Shown here: positions 26,172 to 35,662 of the stretch, one piece after another
How positions within the stretch are numbered: position 1 is the first letter of the stretch
Layout: every line of letters begins with the position of its first letter
NCBI GenBank assembly: GCA_021158405.1
Contig: JAGGUP010000033.1
Coordinates: 1-38,984 of the forward strand
From: Bacteroidales bacterium
Lineage (GTDB): Bacteria > Bacteroidota > Bacteroidia > Bacteroidales > UBA12170
Direction: 5' to 3'
Length of the DNA stretch: 38,984 bases
Position numbers and translations under genes: made by a program
Notes under the pieces: generated by a model
Seen by the model: the letters and a program-made list of their open reading frames with translations, nothing else
Database searches by the model: none
What the model was told of the DNA's origin: nothing

Positions 26172-26708
26172 TTAGAATTTGAACATTAAGCCTGCACGGG
26201 TATTCCAATAACTTAAATTATCCGTATTGTACTGGTATTTTGTTGAAAGATCAATAGAGAGTAACTTGCCCAAAGGAATCTCATAACCAGTTCCTATTGA
26301 ATAACCCCATTCAGTTGGGTTAGTATAATTTGCTGATCCTGTACTTGAGAAAAAGTGAAAACCGGTTTCAAGCATTCCATACCATCCGGCAACAAAGTGA
26401 AGTTTAGTTCCAATCATTAATGGAACAGCTGAAAAACTTTGTTGGTTTTTGTCGGCAAAAGAAAGGTAACCTGTTGTTATCATTCCGGCCCAGCCTCTTC
26501 CCATATTGAATTCATAGCGAGCCGTTGTCCCAGCCCAACTGGCTGCAGCTCCATTGTTTAAATTGCCCATTGGAAAGCTCACTTCGTAAGCTACATCAAA
26601 GGCGTTTCCATAATTATAATTGTTTGTGGCAGAAGTATTATTTACTTGGCCATAGGTTACTCCTGCTAAGAAGATAACCATTACTACTAATAAATTAAGC
26701 TTTTTCAT
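26172..26708 (-). CDS. Small outer-membrane beta-barrel protein
   Basis: A signal peptide (MKKLNLLVVMVIFLAGVTYG, cleaved before QVNN) is followed by about 155 residues of alternating polar/hydrophobic strands with many Gly, Tyr and Phe, ending in the barrel-like GLMFKF. This is typical of an eight-strand outer-membrane protein. It sits 128 bp after the unknown protein that follows the efflux pump and may be in the same transcript or have its own promoter. No specific function can be assigned. Confidence 0.75.
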   Translation of the reverse strand: MKKLNLLVVMVIFLAGVTYGQVNNTSATNNYNYGNAFDVAYEVSFPMGNLNNGAAASWAGTTARYEFNMGRGWAGMITTGYLSFADKNQQSFSAVPLMIGTKLHFVAGWYGMLETGFHFFSSTGSANYTNPTEWGYSIGTGYEIPLGKLLSIDLSTKYQYNTDNLSYWNTRAGLMFKF

Positions 26709-26836
26709 TTTTTTTTGAATTTTTTGTTTAACATTTTGAACTTTTGTGTGTGTTATTTCCTCATAATACCGGCTTTAATGATTATTAATTGGTAGGTTTT
26801 AGCTAAGTCATTGACTTAAAAAAAACCATAATATTT

Positions 26837-27532
26837 TTAGAGAGATTTTTTAAAGACTTTTGGAAAAGTAGCTGCAAATTCTTCAAAAGCTTTGAAAGCT
26901 TCCGGATAAGTTTTTGTGTTTACATTGTCTAACCAAGTATGATATAATGCATCAATAGCTACAAAATCTTGATTAAATGCAGCACTATTTTTCTTGTTTC
27001 TTAGTGCATTGACTTTTTGATAAAGCATCTCAACCATCTTTAAATGCATGTTAGCGCCTTTATAGTTTTCTACCTTTAGCATATTGGTAGTAAACATAAG
27101 TTGCATATTCCACGAGAACATCATGTCTGTTAAATCGAGCTGACCATTAATCATATGCATTTTGTTAAAAGTCATACAAATACGGGCACAATTCAAAGTT
27201 GCTCTTTTATAATCGTTTTTGGCAACACGAGCACTTAGAGCATCAATAACATCTTGAAATTCGACAAAATACATTCCAAAAGCAGCATCTTTTGCATAAG
27301 CTGAAGGAGGATTTTTGGCATATTTTGTTTGTGCAGAAGCATATTCTGCTTTTAAACCACTTAATACCTTAAGGATTTGATTCTGATTATGTTCCTTGGC
27401 TTTAATCAAGCCACAAGCATTGATAGAGTGGATATGAAGATTTGTCATATCCTTTTCAAAGTTAGTCTGGGCTTGAAGAGTCAGACTAGAAACTCCAAAA
27501 ACAAATAGAAAGGCAATTATTAATTTTTTCAT
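26837..27532 (-). CDS. Exported all-helical protein of unknown function linked to an RND pump
   Basis: The ATG at 27532 gives a clean signal peptide (MKKLIIAFLFVFGVSSLTLQAQ). An upstream in-frame start at 27571 would overlap the pump gene and bury it. The mature part of about 210 residues is predicted by composition to be helical, with an HIHS near the start, two Cys close together (LNCARICMTF) and several Met-rich helices (MMFSWNMQLMFTTNM, NMHLKMVEM). Met- and His-rich surfaces can bind metal ions such as copper, but no standard motif is present. It starts 25 bp after the RND gene, so it is probably an accessory periplasmic factor of that system. I do not recognise the family. Confidence 0.7.
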   Translation of the reverse strand: MKKLIIAFLFVFGVSSLTLQAQTNFEKDMTNLHIHSINACGLIKAKEHNQNQILKVLSGLKAEYASAQTKYAKNPPSAYAKDAAFGMYFVEFQDVIDALSARVAKNDYKRATLNCARICMTFNKMHMINGQLDLTDMMFSWNMQLMFTTNMLKVENYKGANMHLKMVEMLYQKVNALRNKKNSAAFNQDFVAIDALYHTWLDNVNTKTYPEAFKAFEEFAATFPKVFKKSL

Positions 27533-27557
27533 GATTTTTATTTTAGAATGAATAAAT

Positions 27558-30500
27558 TTATTTCTCAGCAATTGCTAATTTTTTCTTTTCCCCATCCGCT
27601 ATATAGGCAAACATTGGAATGAAAATTAATGTCAATAGTGTGCCAATCAATAATCCACCTGTGGCTACATCAGCAAGAGGACTTAATTTTTCAAGTCCCA
27701 CTGCTTGTTCTGCAGCAATAGGAATCATTCCAGCAATGGTTCCAAAGGCAGTCATCATGACCGGGCGGAATCGCACTCTTACACTTTCGATGGCGCTATT
27801 GAACGGTGTTTCCCCTTCCTCTCTGTATTTCTGATAGAAATCGACAAGTAGAACCGCATTTTTAATAATGATACCAAATAGCAATAGAATACCCAACATA
27901 CTAGGCAAACAACTTGGTTTCCCAAACATAATCATTCCCCAGGCTGCGCCAATTAGTGATAAGGGTAAAACCATAATCATGATTAATGACATCCGTACCG
28001 ATTTATAGATGGCAATTAGAGTGATGATCAGGACTAAAATACCCAATCCAATAGCTTTCATCATTCGCTTGAAACTATCATTGATAGAAGCTATATCGCC
28101 TTCTTGTGAGAAAATCACATCGCCGTTCTCGGCTTTAATCTTTGTCAAAGCGGCTTCTACATCATCAGTTAAGTGTGTGATAGGTCTTTTGGACCGATAT
28201 CCGCTAACGTCTAAGCTATAGAGCATCTTATCTCTCTCTATTTTAGCAAAAGTTAATTTTTTAGAAATTTTCGCAAACGTTTCTAAGGGTACATCACCCA
28301 TCTTTGTTTTGATAGGTAATAGTCTCAAAGTTTGTTCATTTTGACTAAATTTACCTTTCATATACAGCCTTACAACTTGTGTGTTAAGTGATTGTAAGTC
28401 GGCGTTTAATCCAATTTCCTGTCCCTTAACCGGGATTTGCATTGCTATTTGATAGGGCGTAATACCATAGCTTAGTGCCGTATTTTCGTTTATATCTAAA
28501 ACAATCTCGCTGAAGTCTTTGTCCCAACTTCGCGAAACAGAAGTCAAACCTTTTACTTGTTTTATGGCTTTTTCAACCGCATAAGATTTCTCAGCTAAGC
28601 CATCAACGACAGGTGATTTTAAACGAGCTACAACGGATGCTTTAATGGAGGATACAGCCGTTGCGCCAAAATCATAAACATCTATCTTTTTGGCGCCTTC
28701 TAGCTCTGCTAATTTTGCACGAATGGTATTTTCAATAGTCCAAACGTCAAGTTCCCGACTGAATCTGTCCACGCAATTGATGGTAATGGTCGCTTCTGCT
28801 GGTAAATTTCCACTGCCTAAGCTTAAAACACCCATCTCCGTACCAAAAGCTACTGAACTACGGGTTGCCCAATCTTGCTTGTGCAGCCATTGTAAAAATG
28901 GTTCAATTTTAACTTCAGCACTATTGACTGTTTCGTTGGAACTGAAGGCAATTTGTGCTTTTATAATCCCGGTGTCCATGGGTGGCATAGCATCTTTTCC
29001 AATAATGGGCATAACCACTTTCATACTAATCAAGAGTATGGCAACTACTCCAAAAGTTAGAATAGAACGACGAATCCATCTGCGTTTCCCATTGGAGTAT
29101 TTGATTACGCTAACATAAGGACCAACAAGTCTGCCAATCGAATTGTCGTAAATTTTGTCGAACCATTTTTCAACTTTGTTTTTACCGGTTCCTTTTTTAT
29201 AAAGCACTTCTAATAATTTTGGAATAAAAGTGATGGATAGGAAGAAAGAAATCAGCAAAGCAATAATCAATGTAAAGATTAAAGGTTTGAATATTTTTTC
29301 GGGGAAACCACCGATATACATCAATGGAAATACAATGGCAATAGTAGCAATAGTACCTGAAAATATGGGTCCAATGACTTCTTTGGTCCCTTTTTGAATG
29401 GCTGTTTGCAGGTCTTCATTCAAATCTTTAAGATGCCGTTCTATATTTTCGAGTACCACCACCGCATTATCGGTCAGTAGCCCCAGAGCTAAGATAATAG
29501 CGGTATAGATCACAATATTTAAACTTCCTCCGGTTAACCAGATAACGGCTAAAGTGGAGAAAAACACCATTGGAATAGTAATGGCTGCTGCGATAATCGC
29601 TTTGAAATTCCCTAAAAAGAACATAATCACAATCAGGGTGAAGAATATGGCATCGCGAAGCGCAACCAACATATTGTCGTTTGAGAGTTCAATCAAATCG
29701 CGTTGCGTATCCGAAATTTCAAAATTAATGTTTGGATAGCGGGTTTCAAGTTTTTGCATTTCGGCACGAGCCGCTTTGGAAACCTTCAAAACACTTCCAC
29801 TGGGCGAACGTTGAATAGAAAGGGCAATAGCAGGTTTCCCGTTTCCGATATAACCACTTGTACGTTTTATATGTCCCCAACTTACGTTAGCAACATCGCC
29901 GAGGTGTACATTGGGCATAACTGACAATTGCTTTAGTTTTTCCATTTCATCTTTTTCACCATAAAAAGTGATGGTGTAAAAGCTGTTTTCGCCTTTTACA
30001 AAGCCAATGGGCATATCTCTGTTTAGCGTTTTAAGCGCCATAGCAATCTTGTCAAAATCAATTCCATAACGTTTGGCTTTGAATGGATCGACTTCAATAT
30101 TGATGGAGCTTTGATAACCACCAAAGACTTCTACATTCCCAATTTCGGGATTGCTTAACAGATACGGTTTAATAAAACTATCGGCAATTTTTCGAATGTC
30201 ACCCAAATCAATATCTTTATTTTTAGGAGAAATGGAAATGACATCTACCGGCAAGGTAAAATCACCAGCAGTATAGATAGCCGGACTGGCCATTGAAGGT
30301 AATTTTCCTTTAGCAATAGAGAGTGCATTTGCCACATCAACAGCTGCCGCATTCAAACTTTTTTTGTAATCAAATTCAGCTTTTACGATAGAGAAATTGG
30401 CTACGTTGATGGAGCTGATGTCCGTTACCATACCTAATCGAGAAATCTCTTGTTCAATTGGTTTTGAGACCGTATTTGCAGCTACTTGAGCAGTTGCACC

Positions 30501-30650
30501 AGGTATTTTTGTAATGACAATAACCTGAGGAGGATTGGCATCTGGAAATAGATTTTTAGGTAAGGTCATCAAGGCAATAAGCCCAATGATGAAAAAACCA
30601 CCAATTAGTGAATACAGTAAATAGGATCTTTTGTAGAAATAATCAAACAT
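27558..30650 (-). CDS. RND-family efflux pump, inner-membrane component
   Basis: The 1030-aa length, the N-terminal helix, the large periplasmic loops and the two sets of helices match AcrB/MexB-type pumps. TM4 carries ALGLLTDNAVVVLENIERH with a single Asp (D394) where AcrB has two, and the C-terminal half has GILLLFGIIIKNAVLLVDF and RFRPVMMTAFGTIAGMIP. It exports hydrophobic toxic compounds or metals by proton exchange. The charged TM4 is neither the classical DD of drug pumps nor a clear heavy-metal DxxxE motif. The neighbours supply a TolC-type channel and adaptor (3 bp upstream), so the three form a full tripartite system. Confidence 0.95.
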   Translation of the reverse strand: MFDYFYKRSYLLYSLIGGFFIIGLIALMTLPKNLFPDANPPQVIVITKIPGATAQVAANTVSKPIEQEISRLGMVTDISSINVANFSIVKAEFDYKKSLNAAAVDVANALSIAKGKLPSMASPAIYTAGDFTLPVDVISISPKNKDIDLGDIRKIADSFIKPYLLSNPEIGNVEVFGGYQSSINIEVDPFKAKRYGIDFDKIAMALKTLNRDMPIGFVKGENSFYTITFYGEKDEMEKLKQLSVMPNVHLGDVANVSWGHIKRTSGYIGNGKPAIALSIQRSPSGSVLKVSKAARAEMQKLETRYPNINFEISDTQRDLIELSNDNMLVALRDAIFFTLIVIMFFLGNFKAIIAAAITIPMVFFSTLAVIWLTGGSLNIVIYTAIILALGLLTDNAVVVLENIERHLKDLNEDLQTAIQKGTKEVIGPIFSGTIATIAIVFPLMYIGGFPEKIFKPLIFTLIIALLISFFLSITFIPKLLEVLYKKGTGKNKVEKWFDKIYDNSIGRLVGPYVSVIKYSNGKRRWIRRSILTFGVVAILLISMKVVMPIIGKDAMPPMDTGIIKAQIAFSSNETVNSAEVKIEPFLQWLHKQDWATRSSVAFGTEMGVLSLGSGNLPAEATITINCVDRFSRELDVWTIENTIRAKLAELEGAKKIDVYDFGATAVSSIKASVVARLKSPVVDGLAEKSYAVEKAIKQVKGLTSVSRSWDKDFSEIVLDINENTALSYGITPYQIAMQIPVKGQEIGLNADLQSLNTQVVRLYMKGKFSQNEQTLRLLPIKTKMGDVPLETFAKISKKLTFAKIERDKMLYSLDVSGYRSKRPITHLTDDVEAALTKIKAENGDVIFSQEGDIASINDSFKRMMKAIGLGILVLIITLIAIYKSVRMSLIMIMVLPLSLIGAAWGMIMFGKPSCLPSMLGILLLFGIIIKNAVLLVDFYQKYREEGETPFNSAIESVRVRFRPVMMTAFGTIAGMIPIAAEQAVGLEKLSPLADVATGGLLIGTLLTLIFIPMFAYIADGEKKKLAIAEK

Positions 30651-30653
30651 AAT

Positions 30654-31703
30654 TTATTCCCCCTTAATTTTTAATGAAGCACCGCTTAAAAGTTTTAATA
30701 AAATATCTTGCTTGGCTACAACAATTTCTTTTCCGTCCAGTTCCAAATTACTAATGACTAGACCTTGTTCTCCGCTCTGGAGAATGTGAACTTCATAAGC
30801 CTTGGCTTGTTTATTATCTCTTAATAAAACAAAGCTTTTTCCATTTCTGTTTAAAACAGCATCAAAGGGAAGTTGAATTGCATTACCATTAAATATTTCA
30901 ACATCAGCCTCGATACGATCGCCTGAGACAAGATTACTTTCGTTTACATAAACTTTGTATTCTGCTAAACCATGGAAAGTGCTATTTAAAGCAAGGGCAT
31001 CGTAACGCTTATTTCTTAATTTAACTCCTGTAACATTTAAGTCAGTTGGAACGCGAAGCAAGAGGTAAAATCCATTTTTGGCTTTGAGTTGGGCAAGAGG
31101 ATGACCCGGCATAGCCATGTCGCCTGTGTTAGCCATGGTTTTCGATATTCTCCCATCAACAGGAGATTTAATTACGGCATAAGTCAACATATTATCCAGT
31201 TCGATATGCTTCTGAGCTAAGGCTATTTTCTTGGATTGTAACTCGGCAAGTTTGCTTTCTTCCATACTCGATTGTTCCACGGAAGCCCCTTTGACAGCAA
31301 GTAGTTCTAAAGTTCTTTTGTGCGTAGCTTGTAGATTTTTTAAAGCAGTCGCTATAGCGTCGCTTTGTGCTTCAACACTTTTAATATTACTTGAAATATT
31401 TGAAATATCAAGCTTGGCAATGATATCACCAATTTTCACTTTCGAGCTACTGGGTTTGATATACTCTATACGAGCCGCAATTTTAGAAGCTAGATTAACA
31501 TCTTTGTCGTTTTGAGTAATGGCCAAATAGGGAAGGCTTAGTTGTACATTGTCTTTTTGCAGTTGAAGACTGCTTACAACTACAGGATAAGAAACAGCTA
31601 GGGGAGCAGTTTCGTCTTTTTTCTGCGCCTTTTTAACGATTAAAATTGCACCTATCAAGATAACAGCTATGACAAGGATCCAGATGATTGTTTTTTTATT
31701 CAT
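30654..31703 (-). CDS. RND periplasmic adaptor (HlyD/AcrA-type membrane fusion protein)
   Basis: One N-terminal transmembrane anchor (IIWILVIAVILIGAILIV) is followed by a lipoyl-like half (ASKIAARIEYIKPSSSKVKIGDIIAKLD), a helical hairpin, the second lipoyl half (VIKSPVDGRISKTMANTGDM) and beta-barrel domains. This is the order seen in AcrA/MexA-type adaptors. At 349 aa it is normal. It bridges the pump encoded 3 bp downstream and the TolC-like channel encoded 67 bp upstream. Confidence 0.93.
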   Translation of the reverse strand: MNKKTIIWILVIAVILIGAILIVKKAQKKDETAPLAVSYPVVVSSLQLQKDNVQLSLPYLAITQNDKDVNLASKIAARIEYIKPSSSKVKIGDIIAKLDISNISSNIKSVEAQSDAIATALKNLQATHKRTLELLAVKGASVEQSSMEESKLAELQSKKIALAQKHIELDNMLTYAVIKSPVDGRISKTMANTGDMAMPGHPLAQLKAKNGFYLLLRVPTDLNVTGVKLRNKRYDALALNSTFHGLAEYKVYVNESNLVSGDRIEADVEIFNGNAIQLPFDAVLNRNGKSFVLLRDNKQAKAYEVHILQSGEQGLVISNLELDGKEIVVAKQDILLKLLSGASLKIKGE

Positions 31704-31770
31704 TGTTTTCGATTTTTGAATTTTATTTTTATTGAAAATAAGCCCAAACTAAGAGCCATTTTGAATTTCT

Positions 31771-33057
31771 TTATTTTACAATTGATTCTATATTATTTCC
31801 ATAAATTACAGCCAGCTTCATTAGCGTTTGCCATTTTGCTGCTTCAGCTTTGAATAATTTAGATTTTTCCATCACCAAATCATCTTCGTATTTTAGATAA
31901 TCTTCTATGGTTAAGCGATCGGATTTATAAGCTACTTTGGCTATTTTCAAAAGCTCTTCTTTATCTTTAATACTGTTTGCATAAAGACTTAAGCTGTGTT
32001 CTAAAATGTCGAGACTTTGTTTTAGTTGATGACTCTGACCGACCAATTCCATATTCATTTTGTCAAAATTGTTCTGAGTGGCATTCAATTCCACTTTGTT
32101 TAAACGAATTTTGGCATATTGATTCATACTGAAAATTGGAATTTTTAGAGCCAAACCAATTGCTGCAAAATCTTCTGAAATATTGAGATTGTTATTGTAG
32201 GCTTTAGCCATGCTGTGGTTGTAGTTTCCTTTCATGGCGATAAAGGGAAGAAGCTTTTCTTTTTCTGCTCTCCAACCCAATTTATCTGCTTCAATCTTCT
32301 TTTGCAAAGGATCTAAGGCTTTTATGGCTCCGGATTTGTAATTTCCAACGGATTCCATATCTACTGCTTTGTCCAATGTGATTCCTGTTAAAGCGTAGAT
32401 CTTCGAAATGATTTGAGTCCTGTTAAGAGCCAATTCATTCCGCATGAGGTCAATTTGATTCAGTCCATTATCAATTTTTAATAAGGCCGAACTGGGAGCA
32501 CGTTCGCTTTTTACTTTTACTTCAATGATTTCCTTCGTTTTTAGTATCGATTCTTTTTTCTTCTCCAGTGCATTCCCCAAAGCATCGACATAAGTCAGAT
32601 TAGCGTTTAAACCAACCAGCATAGCTTCATTCTTTAGCAAGTTGATGTTTTTCACTTCTTCAGCCGATTGATGCATTTTTTCTGCCTTGGCAGCCATTGT
32701 ATAAATCGATTTAACAAAAACAGGCATACTGAATTCACCGCCCAATCTAAAAATATTTTCGCTGAAAGGTTGCGCTACCGTTTGATCTTTGACCATGGCC
32801 AATAAATTATTAGGCGCTATTGGTAGCATACCGCTAGGTGTGTTAGCGTAAGAATAACTTCCGAATAAATCGATATTGGGATAAAGCATCCCTAAAGCCA
32901 TATTTTTGTTAGCTAAGGCTTTTTCCATATTCAATTCATCCCTTTTAGTAGTAGGATTTACTTTAAGTGAATCGAAAAGAGTCTTTAAGCTTGGAAGCTC
33001 TTGAGCCTGCATAATTGCTGGGATAAAGACAAATATTAGTAATAATTTTTTTAGCAT
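31771..33057 (-). CDS. TolC-family outer-membrane efflux channel
   Basis: The signal peptide (MLKKLLLIFVFIPAIMQAQ) is followed by long amphipathic helices in two similar halves, typical of OEP/TolC proteins, for example ASALLKIDNGLNQIDLMRNE and DRLTIEDYLKYEDDLVMEK. It has 428 aa. It is the first gene of the efflux operon and is divergent from an SGNH hydrolase gene. The 210-bp gap between them carries two similar palindromes. It probably forms the exit duct for the adjacent RND pump. Confidence 0.92.
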   Translation of the reverse strand: MLKKLLLIFVFIPAIMQAQELPSLKTLFDSLKVNPTTKRDELNMEKALANKNMALGMLYPNIDLFGSYSYANTPSGMLPIAPNNLLAMVKDQTVAQPFSENIFRLGGEFSMPVFVKSIYTMAAKAEKMHQSAEEVKNINLLKNEAMLVGLNANLTYVDALGNALEKKKESILKTKEIIEVKVKSERAPSSALLKIDNGLNQIDLMRNELALNRTQIISKIYALTGITLDKAVDMESVGNYKSGAIKALDPLQKKIEADKLGWRAEKEKLLPFIAMKGNYNHSMAKAYNNNLNISEDFAAIGLALKIPIFSMNQYAKIRLNKVELNATQNNFDKMNMELVGQSHQLKQSLDILEHSLSLYANSIKDKEELLKIAKVAYKSDRLTIEDYLKYEDDLVMEKSKLFKAEAAKWQTLMKLAVIYGNNIESIVK

Positions 33058-33081
33058 GTTACCTCCTAAATTTTATTATAT

Positions 33082-33093
33082 AAGTGAATACTT
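33082..33093. promoter_or_regulatory. Efflux divergon operator, site 1
   Basis: AAGTGAATACTT lies 25 bp upstream of the TolC-type gene. It is a near-palindrome (one mismatch) and matches site 2 in 11 of 12 positions. A TetR-type regulator is encoded 7 kb away. The site is inferred from symmetry and repetition. Confidence 0.5.
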
Positions 33094-33248
33094 GCTTGCA
33101 AAGATAATTCAAAAAATAATAAAGTCAAGTTTTTTATATAAAATTTTACTTAAAATAATTTATAGTATTGATAATAAGCCATATAAGATTGCAAGAAAAT
33201 TTTTTTTTAAAATTTCTTGCAATTACAAATTCTCTGAATTATATTTGC

Positions 33249-33260
33249 AAGTAAATACTT
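33249..33260. promoter_or_regulatory. Efflux divergon operator, site 2
   Basis: AAGTAAATACTT (arms AAGTA/TACTT around AA) ends 7 bp before the start codon of the SGNH hydrolase gene. It is the partner of site 1 at the other end of the 210-bp divergent intergenic region. The rest of that region is very AT-rich and holds no convincing gene. Confidence 0.5.
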
Positions 33261-33267
33261 ACATAAT

Positions 33268-34629
33268 ATGAAAAAGATCATTCTTATTCTGAGTTTAAAC
33301 TTCTGTCTTTTTGGCTTTATTGATGCGCAAGTTGTTGTAGATAAGGATCAAGGGCGGATTGAAGTAAATCGATTGATGGATTCTTTATGGATTAATCCGA
33401 GTAGTTTTATCAATTATAATGATCCTAATTGGATTCGATTAAAAGAACATCTAGTTAAAATCGACATATTGCAGCTTAATGAGTTGATACATAGTGTATT
33501 TTATGGACGTAATTCTTTTATTTTGAACAAATCGCATGCTGATGTAGGATTTGTGGGGGTTTTGAATCGAACGGCAACAGACCGAAAATTACGTAAATAT
33601 CATAAGAAAATCAGGAGGGGATTTCGTGATGTAAAGCTTAATCCCAATAATAAATTGGTACTTATTGAAGGCGATTCTTGGTTTGAGTATCCGGTATTTC
33701 TAAATGATATTACAGATTATTTGGAAAAGAAACCAGAGCTTGCCATATACAGTCTGGCCTCCGGATCAGATTGGGTATCCAATATGATTTCGAACTTAGA
33801 TTATGAATACACTTACGTTAAGATACTTCCCGATGTTTTTATTATTAGTGGGGGCGGTAATGATTTTGTTGGGGATTCTCGGTTATCAAGTTTTTTAAGG
33901 GATAAGCCAATAGATGTAAACAATGAGTTTCTCCAAGAGTTTAGAACTTATACGATATTACGAATGAATGATAAACCGGTTTCTATGTGTAGCATTAATT
34001 CTTGTGATGCAAATTATGGAATGTATTCCGATTCTTTAACACGTTTTACACAAAATGGGGATACAGCTCTAGTCAACCAAATAGTGACTGGCAGACGTTA
34101 TTTAAATAAAAATTTTTATCGTTGGATGGCTTCTGTAAAATTGGAATATAAAATGCTGTTTGAATCTCTAAGGTTGGTAAATCCCGACCGCTTTAAAAAA
34201 ATAAAAATTTTGACACAGGGTTATGATTATGCCATTCCAAGTTTTAAAAAGAGGTTTGGGTTTAGAATGTTAACCGATAATGGTGAATGGCTAAAAGAAC
34301 CACTCATGGTTAGAGGAATTATCGATCCTTACATTCAAAAATCTATAGTAGCCTCTATAATTTTTGAAATAAATGAAATGATGATAGAGTTGGGCAAGGA
34401 ATATAAAAATATTTACCATGTGGACTCAAGAGGGCTTACGGCTTATTTGGAAAAAAGGGATCATAAAAAAGAAGGCTTTTATTGGTATGATGAATTGCAC
34501 CCCAAAGCAAAGGTGTTTTCTGTCATTGCTAATACTTATGCTGATATTATCAATGGGAAGACAAACCCAAAAGAACATATTATTCGGGTCATAGATTATA
34601 TTTCTCAAAAGCAGAAATCAAAGAGATAA
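33268..34629 (+). CDS. Exported SGNH/GDSL-like hydrolase
   Basis: A signal peptide (MKKIILILSLNFCLFGFIDA) precedes a domain with the SGNH blocks: LIEGDSWFEYP (block I, catalytic Ser at about residue 137), SLASGSDW (possible block II Gly), ISGGGNDFVGD (block III, Asn198) and YDELHPKA (block V, Asp408 and His411). The family includes periplasmic esterases and deacetylases. The 453 aa exceed a minimal SGNH fold; about 120 N-terminal residues are extra. It is divergent from the efflux operon and may be co-regulated through the twin sites. The substrate is unknown. Confidence 0.82.
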   Translation: MKKIILILSLNFCLFGFIDAQVVVDKDQGRIEVNRLMDSLWINPSSFINYNDPNWIRLKEHLVKIDILQLNELIHSVFYGRNSFILNKSHADVGFVGVLNRTATDRKLRKYHKKIRRGFRDVKLNPNNKLVLIEGDSWFEYPVFLNDITDYLEKKPELAIYSLASGSDWVSNMISNLDYEYTYVKILPDVFIISGGGNDFVGDSRLSSFLRDKPIDVNNEFLQEFRTYTILRMNDKPVSMCSINSCDANYGMYSDSLTRFTQNGDTALVNQIVTGRRYLNKNFYRWMASVKLEYKMLFESLRLVNPDRFKKIKILTQGYDYAIPSFKKRFGFRMLTDNGEWLKEPLMVRGIIDPYIQKSIVASIIFEINEMMIELGKEYKNIYHVDSRGLTAYLEKRDHKKEGFYWYDELHPKAKVFSVIANTYADIINGKTNPKEHIIRVIDYISQKQKSKR

Positions 34630-34701
34630 TCATTAAGAGATACAACTTTATCTGATAATGCGAGACCTTGGACGAAAACTCCTGCTTCTTTGAATTGAAG
34701 T

Positions 34702-35613
34702 TTAATATTCCATAAACTCGATCAAAGCTTTGATAAAAGCATCGGAGCGTAGGTAACCAAAAGATTTATGCGGATTAGAAATACCATTCATTTTATAGGT
34801 ATTGTGAATCAAAACATCTTCTACTTTTACTCCACTACTATTCGCTTCAAAATCATCAGCTAAGCTATTATCCAAAGTGATATTATCTTTAATAGCCGCA
34901 ATATTATACCATTTCCTATAAACGGCCTCAGGAGTTTGTAGTTTGATATGTTCTTGGTTTTTTATTTTTGATGATGCTGCTATTCTGCTTATAACGAATG
35001 GAGCACCCAGAGGTGAGCCAATGGTAACTAAAGTGTTGATTTTAGTTTTGGTGGCGATAAAACTAAGCACGTCAAAAGCAATTATGGAACCCATGGAATG
35101 AGCCACTAAAAATATTTGATCGTGATGATGTTTTTCTAATAGTTTAGCCAAGCGCTGATTGATTGAGCGTTTCAAAACGCAATCGGGTTTGGGATTGTTC
35201 TCGCAATCTTCGGTAAAATAAACTTCAAGGTCACGGAAATTACTGTGAATAAAGTTTTTTGCCATAAAAGGATAGCGGAGTTTGTAATTTTTTTTAAGAA
35301 ATATTTTATAGATCAGTAATTTGAAAACTTTTATCAGATGAAGCCGTATAAAATGCGATTTAATATCCTGGTCTTTTGAATCTGGTGTATAAACCTCATC
35401 CAAAAAATAAGGACTCTTCTCGTCTTTTTCTTCCGGAGATAAAGGTTTGTCGTAAAGAATATCGGCCCAATAAGCCAATTCAATTTGAGGCAATTCTATG
35501 TTTGTCTTGGCGTTTTTCAAACCCTCCTCAATGGAAGTCTTTGCCCATTTTGCTAGTAATTCTTTTGGCGGTTTATTCCGTAAACCATGAATTGCAATGA
35601 TTACTTTAGCCAT
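34702..35613 (-). CDS. Alpha/beta-fold hydrolase (lipase/esterase-like)
   Basis: The N-terminal VIIAIHGLRNKP is the usual first strand plus oxyanion-hole segment. FLVAHSMGSIIAFDVL holds the nucleophile elbow A-H-S-M-G (Ser173), followed by TLVTIGSPLGAP. A late His (in NPHKSFGYL) is the probable catalytic His. No signal peptide is present, so it is cytoplasmic. It has 303 aa. It is convergent with the SGNH gene and about 20 bp from the next same-strand gene's 5' neighbour region. A lipase or acyl-ester hydrolase role is likely, but the substrate is not known. Confidence 0.85.
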   Translation of the reverse strand: MAKVIIAIHGLRNKPPKELLAKWAKTSIEEGLKNAKTNIELPQIELAYWADILYDKPLSPEEKDEKSPYFLDEVYTPDSKDQDIKSHFIRLHLIKVFKLLIYKIFLKKNYKLRYPFMAKNFIHSNFRDLEVYFTEDCENNPKPDCVLKRSINQRLAKLLEKHHHDQIFLVAHSMGSIIAFDVLSFIATKTKINTLVTIGSPLGAPFVISRIAASSKIKNQEHIKLQTPEAVYRKWYNIAAIKDNITLDNSLADDFEANSSGVKVEDVLIHNTYKMNGISNPHKSFGYLRSDAFIKALIEFMEY

Positions 35614-35662
35614 ACTTTTTCGTGTGAATACTTAACGAATTTAAGAAAAAATAAGGATATAA

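Noticed and set aside
33056-33271. 71-codon plus-strand ORF in the efflux divergon
   Set aside because: It is an AT-rich Lys/Ile/Phe string with no family features, and it covers the candidate operators and promoters.
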